Assembly (NCBI GenBank): GCA_029851415.1
Contig: CM056742.1
Coordinates: forward strand, 52,678,954 to 52,742,953
Origin: Eretmocerus hayati
Taxonomy: Eukaryota; Arthropoda; Insecta; Hymenoptera; Aphelinidae
Length of the DNA: 64,000 nt
Direction of reading: 5' to 3'
This document shows, in pieces, positions 45,041 to 54,654 of the stretch; the first letter of the stretch is position 1, and each line of letters starts with the position of its first letter. Under the pieces are notes generated by a model that was not told where the DNA came from, searched no databases, and saw nothing but the letters and a program-made list of their open reading frames with translations. The position numbers and the translations under genes are program-made.

Positions 45041-45611
45041 AACCCAGTTGAGCAGTGAAATTGACGTCCGCCTAAGGGCCGCACAGATTAGACATGGATC
45101 AAGTGCTTGAAAACTACGTTGATGAAATCATGAAGATATGAAGAGTAGAAGAAACACATCACTTCCATCTGAATCATTGAGTGGTGAGAATACGCACGGA
45201 TTCAGAATCTTCTTGTGGTTAGAACCCATACATAATAGTATCAAATAGAGTAAATGAGCTTAATCTTGATGTTCTGTATGTGTTTACAGTCCACCCATTC
45301 TTTTCATTCAATCAAAAAATAAGCGCATACTTAATTTGAGGATCGTATGGTTAGAACCCATGAATTCTCTCAAATGATTGACACTTTTTGGGGATGGATT
45401 TTGTGGTCCGGACCCACGTTTATTTGGATCTGTTAGACCATTTGGACTTCCCGAATAACATGGATATTTACTATGTGGTTAGAGCCCACACATTTCGTGA
45501 TTTTCCTTTAGGTGGTTAGAACCCACTATAATAGGGAGCAATGTGGTTAGATCCCACGCCCTCCCGATTTTTATTAGATTGTCCACGTGGTTAGAATCCA
45601 TTGTATTATTA

Positions 45612-46713
45612 TAAGTGATTTTGGTAGATTTTTTCGTCCTTGATGGTTAATATACGAGTTGAATATTTGGTCTCGTCGATCTTGAAGGACGGTGGGGAAC
45701 TGAATAAATTCCCAAAATTTCATGATGGAAATTTTATTGCAACGTTTCGTCCACTAGGTATTGTGGACCTCATCAGGCTTCAGGTTTCTGTTTCGACATA
45801 TGTATAAAGATAGAAAATATGAGATTTTTTACAAATGATGGATGAATAGATATTCAAGATGCGCAACTTACGTTATTCTTTAGATCGTCATGATATTTTG
45901 AACGATCTTGTAATAGAGCACAGATATAACGTCTAGCTCCTGTCAATACAAGTGAATAGAGTGAGTCTGGTGTTGTTTATAAATTTCATTGTAAAGATTG
46001 CCCAGCAAAGTATGTGGGAGAGACAAAAAGACAACTAGGTACACGCATCAAAGATCATATTACAAACAAAGATAAAAAGTCCGTAGTTTCTGTTCACAGA
46101 CTAAATGATAAACACGATTTCCATTGGGATCAAACCAAAATTTTAGACACAGAGAAAAATTGGAAAAAACGGTTGATTTCTGAAATGATCCATATGAAAT
46201 TCGATGAGAATTGCATCAATAGGAAAGACGATATTCAAAATCTCAGTCGAATATATAACCCGTTGTAGGCAACGGCTGACAAAGCTCGTTGACCCCCGCT
46301 CTCTTTCTCTCTCCCACATGCACTACTTTTCATATATATGTCACCTACTGTATACTGCGATCGCGCTAATATAAATATGAGTGACAAAAAGACCGATGAC
46401 TCACTCTATTTACTTGTATTGACAGGAGCTAGACGTTATGTCTGTGCTCTATTACAAGATCGTTCAAAATATCATGACGATCTAAAGAATAACGTAAGTT
46501 GCGCATCTTGAATATCTATACATCCATCATTTGTAAAAAAATCTCATATTTTCTATCTTTATACATATGTCGAAACAGAAACCTAGGGCCTGATGAGGTC
46601 CACAATACCTAGTGGACGAAACGTTGCAATAAAATTTCCATCATGAAATTTTGGGAATTCATTTAGTTCCCCACCGTCCTTCAAGATCGACGAGACCAAA
46701 TATTCAACTCGTA
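45612..46713 (+). mobile_element. Penelope-family element with inverted arms
   Basis: Target duplication CATTGTATTATTA (13 bp) at 45599-45611 and 46714-46726. The arms at 45653-45960 and 46404-46713 are reverse complements (ACGAGTTGAATATTTGGTC and GACCAAATATTCAACTCGTA; TCTTTAGATCGTCATGATAT and ATATCATGACGATCTAAAGA). Between them lies a GIY-YIG frame. The characteristic reverse transcriptase is missing. Inverted pseudo-LTRs are known for this class. Confidence 0.85.
45960..46268 (+). CDS. GIY-YIG endonuclease domain of Penelope-like element
   Basis: An open frame of 102 codons with no ATG start, beginning after an in-frame TAG. It reads VVYKFHCKDCPAKYVGETKR, i.e. the GIY-YIG signature (VVY ... 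KYVGET) with the Cys pair usual in Penelope-like proteins, then LGTRIKDH (conserved Arg) and a W/K-rich tail with KKRLISEMIHMKF. It would nick DNA for insertion. It is the C-terminal part of a longer protein; the reverse transcriptase that normally precedes it is absent. Confidence 0.85.
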   Translation, partial: SESGVVYKFHCKDCPAKYVGETKRQLGTRIKDHITNKDKKSVVSVHRLNDKHDFHWDQTKILDTEKNWKKRLISEMIHMKFDENCINRKDDIQNLSRIYNPL

Positions 46714-47249
46714 CATTGTATTATTAGGTAGCATTGTGGTTAGGACCCGCGCTCTCTAGCTCCACTTAGATCCTTCGAATTATTATAACCCACCTTACTG
46801 GGGAGCAATATGTTTAAAACCCACGCACTCTCCTTCTCAAATATTAGAGTGGTTGGAACCCACCGTATCAGGGAACATTGTGGTTAGAACCCGAGCACCT
46901 TTTTGTAATTTTTAAGGTGCTTAAATTCACTCTACCAGAGAGCAATGTGGTAAGAACCCACGCTTCTCCTTTTATCTTAGATTCTTTGAATGGTTAGAAC
47001 CCACTAAATTGAAGAGAAATATGGTTAGAACCCCCACCCTCTTCTCAATTTCTTTGAAAGCTTAACATTCGTGCTGATCTGAAACCATTTAGGTGATTAG
47101 AGACCGCTGGAACGGTTTCTCTTCATCTTTGTTTCAGTGGCTTTGGTGGTTGAATGCCACTTGAATCCAAACAACGTTGTTGGAACCCACGATTCGAGTT
47201 GACCATGTTGATAATCGGAAATTGGAAAGAAAAGATATTTTCTGTAGTT

Positions 47250-47700
47250 AAAACTCTCAAACGTACACTACGGAACAAGGTGAACTGCAATGGGGCGACT
47301 AATCGATTCTGCCTCGGCAACTTCAGAGTGGTGGTACAAAAACCTCGAGTATGACCTACTCGACCCCCTTCATAGAAACTGATTGTGTATGGTTGTTGTC
47401 TGCTCAATGAAGGTGACCTGGGCCACTCATCGCGCAAATTATTTTCGTATCTTCGTAATTTATTCAAAAATCATTGAAAATTCTTTGAATACGGTCCAAT
47501 TCAAGTAATTTTTTCGTGGTGCTGTCGGTGGCAGATTCGCCCTACTAGTATTCCCTTGTCAAGGTTTGATGGTGGAGTTTTCTGCCAAGAAGTTCATCCC
47601 CAAAGCAAGGGCAAGTTTTATCTGTGCCTTGAGGTGATTCGCTCGGTGGCAGAGGGAGTATATCCTAGAAGATCCGGTGCCAAAACGTGGAGGAAGAAAA
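47250..47700. repeat. Shared 450-bp segment, copy 1
   Basis: Nearly identical to 56980-57450: GGAACAAGGTGAACTGCAAT, GGCAACTTCAGAGTGGTGGT and TTTGATGGTGGAGTTTTCT occur in both in the same order and orientation. The two copies diverge after about 47700/57450. The plus-strand frame over it (47556 on) is continuous with the transposase fragment that follows, so part of it may be the N-terminal portion of a Tc1-like element. Confidence 0.7.
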
Positions 47701-47720
47701 AGAATTCATGTCGTCATGGA

Positions 47721-48038
47721 GTCATCATGGAGGACAACAGCGCGATTCACCGCGCCAGAATCGTACAAGATCGGTATGCGAACCATCCGCGCCTCGTAAG
47801 ATTGCCGCTTACACCACGTTCTCCAGAATTTAATGTGATCGAGAATGCGTGGTCAATGGTGGTGCGCAATTGGGTGCCAATAATATGACCAGATAATCAA
47901 GTTGTATTGGAACACCGAGTGAATGATGCTTGGGAGGTACTGCGGCAAAACCAGACATACTGCCAAGCTCTTGCCTTATCGATGCCTCGAGGGCCCTAAT
48001 CAGTGATTGATGCTGATGGGTGGATCGTGAATTATTGA
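47721..48038 (+). pseudogene. Tc1-like transposase, C-terminal catalytic part
   Basis: The frame gives VIMEDNSAIHRARIVQDRYA (catalytic Asp in EDN), RLPLTPRSPEFNVIENAWSM (catalytic Glu in VIENAW), then, after an in-frame TGA at 47886, NDAWEVLRQNQTYCQALALS, SMPRGP and DADGWIVNY, the usual ending of Tc1 transposases. I count 35 residues between this Asp and Glu. The first catalytic Asp and the DNA-binding domain are not recognisable. Confidence 0.8.
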
Positions 48039-48841
48039 GAACTGTGAGTATCCACTAACGATGTGTGTCATTTCGCTCATTATGAGATAACGATTGGATA
48101 TAAACTCTCTATTAACTCTGTTACAGTAAGTCTATTTGGGAAAATCAGCTGAGCGCAGTCAACAGCTATTGTGAGCGGCAACGTGCAGCACGAGGCATGC
48201 CTGCGCCCTGATCAGCTGGTCAGAGTTCAATGACCGGCGCGCACATAAGATCCCCCATCGTCACAATTCATCACTGCCTCATGTGAGCTGCTGCCGCGCT
48301 CCGGTCCCCAGTCGGCTGCAGGTAGGCCTAGCTGTGCACAGCAAGTGTGTCGTCAGCTGGTCGTCAGCTGCGTGGTTGTTCGTGCGACGTGAGGACACAA
48401 GCCAATCCCGAAGCAGCCCACATGGCGTTCCAGACGACGCTTCTCGAACCTTGACCAGTCTGAACTCCCTGCCAAAGGCGCTCGTTGACGGCGAGCCCAG
48501 ATTGCAATTTATTCTGTGGCCGCACTGAACTTTGCAGTAGAGCAACTTGCGCCATGCGTCGTCGTCGTCGTCTTTATCGGCGGCAGCTGCATTGAGGCTG
48601 TGCAGAAGATGCCCGCAGATCGTGACCGTCGTTGCTGCGCGGGATGTGCCTCATGTTGTTTCAACCGTTGCAGCACTGTTGCACCCTTGCTTTGGGGCAT
48701 CGTGCCCGTAGAAGCCGTCTATTGGGAGCTGCCAGTGCCTCTGTGAGCAGTAAACCCGTGGACGTTGACCACCTGCTGTAAACTTTGTTCTTGGCCTTTC
48801 TGAGTACCTTGTAATTCCTCCAGTTTTCCTTCTCTCAATTT
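48039..48841. other. GC-richer stretch without recognisable gene
   Basis: Clearly richer in G+C than its neighbours from about 48150 to 48770, with several overlapping frames of 60-90 codons on both strands, none recognisable. It could be a 5' end/CpG-rich promoter region of a host gene or part of a repeat; no coding similarity supports either. Confidence 0.3.
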
Positions 48842-49994
48842 TTTTATGTCATCATTTAGCCAATGCTCCAATCATTGAATTGCTTTTGCTTTCTCTAAAG
48901 AGAAAGCTTTTTGTTTTATGAATGCATGTGACGTTTTGGTTAGAGAACTATGGAGGAAGAATTTGCATGGCCTATTTTTTCAATGTAAATTTGCTTGGTG
49001 TCTTACAAGCGTAAGACCTCATAACACTAGAGTAGAGTGAACAAAAACACATGGAATCGATGAATGTAAACTTGAAAGCATGTTGAGTCCAGATAAAGTT
49101 ATCGTTCAAAAATTTTGTGAGCTCACACTGCCATGTGCTTTTTCAATTCTCGTAGTAGTTGAACATTCAGCTATTTTGACTTATTTTGTTATCATCCAAA
49201 GTTTCAAGTATTGTCCTGTAGAATTTCCCTCTGATAATTTTGATTCTGTTCTTTGTACTTAGTTTCTATTCTGGCTGAACACAATTTAGTATTGAGGATT
49301 TGTTGATGTTACTTACAATAAATAGTTTTTCATTGGAAATGCCGAATGTGTTGGAAAAGCCGTACGCGCAAGCAATAGGTCCACACATTTTTTCTTGGAA
49401 ATCAAAAGATTTTACTCCAAGACACTTGCGAAACTTTATGTCATTATTTAGCTAATGCTTCAATCATTGAATTGCTTTTTTATGAATGCATGTGCTGTTT
49501 TCGTTAGACAACTATGGAGGAAGAATTAGCATGGCCTATTTTTTCAATGTAAATTAGCTTGGTGTTTTACAAGCGTAACCTCATAACACTAGAGTAGAGC
49601 GAACAAAAACACATGGAATCGATGAATGTAAACTTGAAAGCATGTTGAGTCCAGATAAAGTTCTCGTTCAAAAATTTTGTGAGCTCACACTGCCATGGGC
49701 TTTGTCAATTCTTGTAGTAGTTGGACATTCAGCTATTTTGACTTATTTTGTTACCTTACAAAGTTTCAAGTATTGTCCTGTATTTCCCTCTGAGAACTTT
49801 CATTCTGTTTTTTTGTACTTAGTTTCTTGTCTGGCTGGACACGATTTAGTATTAAGGACTTGTGAATGTTACGTACAATAAATAGTTTTTCATTTGAAAT
49901 GCCATTTGTGTTGGAAAAACCATAAGCGCAAGCAATAGGTTCACAAATTTTTCCTTGGAAATCAAAAGATTTCACTCCAAGACGCTTGTAGAAC
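48842..49994. repeat. Two-copy tandem duplication
   Basis: Unit 1 (48842-49434) and unit 2 (49435-about 49994) match over nearly their whole length, from TTATGTCATCATTTAGC to AAAAGATTTTACTCCAAGAC. The copies differ by substitutions and a deletion in unit 2 of the CTTTCTCTAAAGAGAAAG segment, itself a palindrome. Short matching frames occur in both (49080-49262 and 49642-49881, plus), but the product is not recognisable. Confidence 0.85.
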
Positions 49995-52294
49995 AGTGTC
50001 TCTCTTCAACAATCCAACTTTATCAACCAGATCTTTGCAATGTAGAGGTAGATTTCCAAGATCAATCATGAGCGTAACATGATTGATCTTGAAAAGATTG
50101 CAGTGATAATGTATTCGAACACTTACCCAGATTTTGGACTTGTCGCCACAAAGATTGGAGATCTGAAACACAACTCCATCTAAAATCTGCTATCATTACA
50201 TCTGTAGACTCGAGTTTACCTCTGCAATGTTAAGATTGTTCCATGTTACTGTAAACATTGTGAATTTTTCATGGATTAGTAGCGAAGAGTTTGCTAACTC
50301 AGAGGACAGATTACAGCATGAGAGTTTATTGTAAGCTGACTTGTCGACTTTTATAAATTTTGACAGAAATACTGATGGAAGTTGCGAAAAAATATTTGAC
50401 ACGTTAGTCGTTTCTGAGTTGACAACTCAACACTACTGTGCTGCAGTTGGGCATTTTGAAATCGAGTACACAAAAAGATTCTTTGCTTAGAGCAATGACC
50501 TTGCATTGGCTACATGAGGTAGCTCAGTAATAATGTCCAATCTTACAGAATTACAGAATACAGCTTGGTGCAGTTCGTCAAAGATAGAGCCAAATCACAC
50601 AATCCACGTAGCACTCAAAATGGAAATCTGGTGACTCAAATGCGGTGCAGGTTGCGGCGGCGACGACCAAACTGCAGCAAAAATTGCATCAAAAAGTCTG
50701 GCGTCTTTCAGTAGATGGAGGGGGGGGGGGGGGGAGTGCAAGTGGCTGCTCCAGCCACACTCACATGTATGACACACACATATGCAATGCTGACTTTTTG
50801 GTCATTGAATGATTCCTGACTCGGTCAAGAGTCAGCAGTTTATATGTTTTGAATTTGTCCGTTGAATGAGACATGCCGCAAACATGTGCATAGCTTGCGT
50901 CAGAGCTTGCAGGCTGTGCATAGACGCGTATCAACTAAAACCAACGTGCACGATTTCTGTATCTTTGATCAAAACACACCTGCACATTAGATTACAATGG
51001 TATTAATTTATGCGAATGTCAATTACCGATGACGGTTGCATTCGGATCGATGCAATTTTGAACGGGTTATCAAGAAAACAGGATTAATATTGTGACTCGG
51101 TGACGTGTGTGCACGCGCGCATGGAATTTTTAATTTTCCGTCGGGCATATGATCGAAAGTTTCGGAAATCGGTGCATGGTTAATTGATGTAAGATGAAGA
51201 TGAGTAACCAATACGCGCAAAAATACCACGCAAAACTTGATTCCTTTGACACCTATTTTGTTATAAATGAGTGTATTTTTTTCTAGAACACAAAGATGGT
51301 AGAGGACGTTTATTTGATATGAAGGTTTTCCCGCATCTCTTGTCATTTGAAACTTTTCATCGTCTCGACATTCCACTCATTCAATTCGAAAGAATAATTT
51401 CAAAAAAACTCGAATCAACTTGTATTCTCGTATACCTAATATAAAAATGTGTGCTTATCTTTTCACATATCATACAATGAGATTTTACTCCCACATGGCA
51501 AATCGTGGTCTCTTATCGTTAAACGATATTGTTAGATGGTAATTGGCAACTAAAATTTTGATCTCGATCCAAGGAAGGTTGATGAAAAATCCTGAAGAAT
51601 TTATTCAATAATTGCACTAATGCAGGCTCGCTATCATATTCTCAGAGAGGTTGCTCAAACATGAGTGGATGTATTTTGCTTTTATTATTCCATTTTAAAG
51701 TGGATTTGAGAATCTTAAGAAATTTTACAGAAATTTGAATCTGTTCCTCTTGACACATCAACCTCGACAAATGAAAAACATGAACTTGAGCGAAGCTTTG
51801 CTGCAATGAGATCGTGCTTGCAAATAAGCGACTTTTCATCTAATTGTAAGTTCTACAAATGATATCATAAGCCAGAGATCAACCACTTTCGAATGAGTTG
51901 AAACCTCCATCAGAGCGACAGAGAGGGAGTATTTCTCTTAATTGCTATCGCGCTCAAGATTGGCTGATCACGCGAATGGAGCGTGTTACACATGTAAGCT
52001 CACTTAAACTTAAGCTCACAAAAATTCTCCAATATCTATCTAAATTCCTACGACTAAGATTTCGTCCACTCGAAGGCTTCGACAGGAAAAATCCAGTCGA
52101 AGGAATCGTCTTTGAACGACTCGGTAAATCTTGAGGATTTGCTCGTTTTTGACTGACTGCGGAACAAAGTCAAAAATCGATCAAGCCCTCAGAAGTTGAG
52201 ATCGAAAAAAATTCGAAATTTTGTTCAGCAATCAATACCCAAGGGTATATATGAATAATGAAATCATCAAAACTATAGATTGTAGATGCTCTCG
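49995..52294. other. No recognisable gene; G-run at 50720-50734
   Basis: Frames of 60-117 codons (51023-51376 minus is the longest) show no domain. A run of 15 G lies at 50720-50734. Near 50040-50095 CAAGATCAATCATG and CATGATTGATCTTG form a perfect 14-bp hairpin. Confidence 0.4.
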
Positions 52295-52298
52295 TTAA

Positions 52299-53140
52299 CC
52301 TCTTCGTGCACGCACCCTTTTCCCGTGGTGGAAAAAATTATTTCTCGATGAATTTCATCAACTCTAACGTTGAAAAGTTCTCTGAGCTTCAAACAGATGA
52401 AAAAATTCATCATTATATTGTATTTTTGACCATGTCCACGTATGTGGACACCGTGGAGTCATGGAGAGAAATCACAGAAGGAATTTGACTCCACCAGTTT
52501 GATGAATAAGAACTAAACAGCGTATAACATAGTCTAATAACATGACATTTCTATTTTGAGACTATCCCACATCGTCTCATCCTCATTGTCGATAGATCAT
52601 AACTATATAAAAACTTGAACATGAATGATTCCCTGAAAAGTCCTAATCATGATCGATTTCCATAAAGTGATCATGGCAAAGAGTACGACGAGAAAAACTC
52701 TACACGTTCTTGTATGCAAACTCTCTGTATACTCTGGACAAACTGGCTCTTTCGAATTCCTCGAATGCACGGTGTACACGTGTGAGGCCAGACTTCACGA
52801 GGCTCGTTATTTCGTATACTTCAACATTATGTATCCTTTCTTGTGGCAATAGTTTGGTATACTTGAAAAGTATGATCAAATCCTTCTGCATGATTTTTAG
52901 ACCTCATATTCGAGTATTAAGCTCAAGTTTTAGCTTTTTCAAAAAATTGAATTTTTCAATACGATGAATTTGCCTCAAACACGTAGTGGAAATGAGTTTA
53001 CCGAAGAATGAACTGGAATGAAACATTAATTTTGGGCGAGAGAAGAGAGCCTCACAAGAATTTTTGCGATATCTTAAGAGTGGAATTTACTGGCATCATC
53101 CAAAGACGCGTCCACGTATGTGGACAAATGCGCGAAGAGG
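52299..53140. mobile_element. piggyBac-like MITE with TTAA target
   Basis: Flanked by TTAA at 52295-52298 and 53141-53144. The ends CCTCTTCGTGCACGC and CGCGAAGAGG are inverted, and the palindrome GTCCACGTATGTGGAC occurs near both ends (52435 and 53110). TTAA duplication with ends starting CC is typical of piggyBac. The interior of about 840 bp has no transposase. Confidence 0.75.
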
Positions 53141-53144
53141 TTAA

Positions 53145-54087
53145 ACGATGTGAGGCTTTGCGTGATTCGTTTGGATAGCCCGCATACTTCCGAGGAGTAG
53201 CAACAATTATGCTTGAGTAGAACAAAATATAAGATTTTTTAGAAAAATATGATTACACAGATACAAATAGCTGCTGATTGAAATTTTGGTGGAAAAAGTT
53301 CCTCTGTTCTACTTTGTTAATCGTCGAAAATTTCGAAAAACTTGGAACTTACGGAGTATTGATCGAAGAGCATATGTTCCAAAAATCGATCATTAAGAGT
53401 GAGGATATTTAATCTGCAAAAAGCAATCTGAGGAATGCCCAGTTGGCTTGATACATGTATTTGGATCCGTCCAATAATCTGATTCAGGAATATTGTTCCA
53501 TCGGTGAACAGAGTATGAACAGAAAGCCAACAATCCTATGAAATTCTGAATCGCACATCAACTTGTGCTCATTTTTTTAAAAGTTATTCTATATGGCAAT
53601 CCAGAGACTCTAAATTTATCATGACTCAATATCATTACGTACATTTTCTGATATATCATAGGCAGGCTGCACTCAACCACTCAAATATTCGAGAATTTTC
53701 AATTCGAGTGTGACGACTCGGTTTGGGATAAAATTATCGGAGTTTGCCAAAATATTCTGTGATGCAAGCTGGGATGTACAGATTTTCGTGAGTTTTTTAT
53801 GAACACTTTGAGGTCAAACTGACTGATCAAATCATTCGCATAACAAAATGTTGTGTTTTTTCATCAAAATGTTTATAATTTCAATACATTTTGTATAAGT
53901 ACTACTTTTGTATGAATGGTTGTTGTAAAAGTTGGATCTCATACGGAATTTATGACAAAATATTGATATACAATAACAAATTACGATATTTCAACTCACA
54001 AACTTATTGCAACTTTCTACGTTGGAGTTACACATTTTGTCCCATACTCCTTTCCCATTTCCTTCAAAACGTCTAATTCTTTCAAGA
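53145..54087. other. No recognisable gene
   Basis: AT-rich sequence with only short frames; nothing recognised. Confidence 0.35.
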
Positions 54088-54282
54088 CAAATGTTTCCCA
54101 TCAAGCCAATCTGCTACTGCTGTGCACAGGAAGAATTTAAATCCATTTGTGTTGGCTCCTGTGTTAGCCACCGACAGAGTTCCAGGCCCTGTCAGATCAA
54201 AGTTTTCATCGTCAAATTTGTTCCCATAGATATATTTGCCACCTGTATCATTATGGTTTGTAAAGTCACCTCCTAGACACAT
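54088..54282 (-). pseudogene. PPIE: Cyclophilin (PPIE-type) fragment
   Basis: The minus strand encodes [50 protein letters not shown] and [15 protein letters not shown], the central part of the peptidyl-prolyl isomerase domain. The spellings [15 protein letters not shown] and DWLDGKH favour cyclophilin E (PPIE) over cyclophilin A. A likely acceptor (GTGTCTAG then GAGGTGAC) precedes it. Substitutions in the active-site stretch (GFKFFLC for GSQFF) and an early end after GKH mark it as decayed. In the protein it follows on exactly from the plus-strand PPIE piece that ends at 58683. Confidence 0.8.
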
Positions 54283-54396
54283 CTCACAATTAATTAAGGA
54301 ATATTTTGATCGACAAATAACATTATCGAGTCCATTCATCAAATTTTGAGAGCTTGCTCAGAAGCGATAAAGAAATCTTGGATGGTTTCAAATATA

Positions 54397-54651
54397 ACAC
54401 CGGCACACACACACGAAAAAGTATCTGTACTTTTGACCAGACCTACTTTTCTTTGAGTATTTAGGCACGCTGAATCTGAATCTGAGGTCGGTTTGGCCCG
54501 GCTACCTCTTGTTTTCGAGGAAATCCTGAAAAATATGGAAATAGCGCAGAATAGCACGCCAAACCGACCTCGGATTCGGATTCAGCGTGCCAAAATACAT
54601 AGAGAAATAGGTCTGGTCAAAAGTACAGATACTTTCTTTGTGTGCCGGTGT
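54397..54651. mobile_element. ACACCGGCACAC-family MITE, copy 1
   Basis: Ends AACACCGGCACACA and TGTGCCGGTGTT, with TA on both sides. The arms contain AGTATCTGTACTTTTGACCA and its complement, and GCACGCTGAATC with GATTCAGCGTGC. 255 bp, no coding capacity. Copies 2 and 3 lie at 59040-59636. Confidence 0.85.
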
Positions 54652-54654
54652 TAT

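Larger units (their letters stand above)
45034..47035. repeat. Array of the near-palindrome GTGGTTAGAACCCAC
   Basis: At least 14 copies or close variants, at about 45034, 45215, 45348, 45403, 45475, 45512, 45543, 45587, 46736, 46849, 46880, 46947, 46990 and 47020, plus weaker ones near 45181, 46791 and 46809. In the denser part, spacings alternate around 31 and 44 bp, so the higher unit is a dimer of about 75 bp; the shorter spacer often reads AGGGAGCAAT or similar, and the longer one CGCNCTCC followed by a T-rich stretch. The gap 45612-46713 is a Penelope-family insertion. The array starts at the end of the gag. No known satellite was recognised. Confidence 0.8.

Noticed and set aside
45034..47035. 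CRISPR-like array or tRNA-like B-boxes for the GTGGTTAGAACCCAC repeats
   Set aside because: Spacers are not unique foreign sequence but related to each other, the genome is eukaryotic, and the invariant C of the B-box is replaced in every copy.
48283..48746. Small protein genes in the GC-richer patch
   Set aside because: Overlapping frames on both strands are expected from base composition; none shows a recognisable motif or a supporting splice or start context.
54088..54282. Cyclophilin A retrocopy
   Set aside because: The residues [15 protein letters not shown] and DWLDGKH fit PPIE better, an acceptor-like site precedes it, and it continues precisely where the nearby PPIE piece ends.
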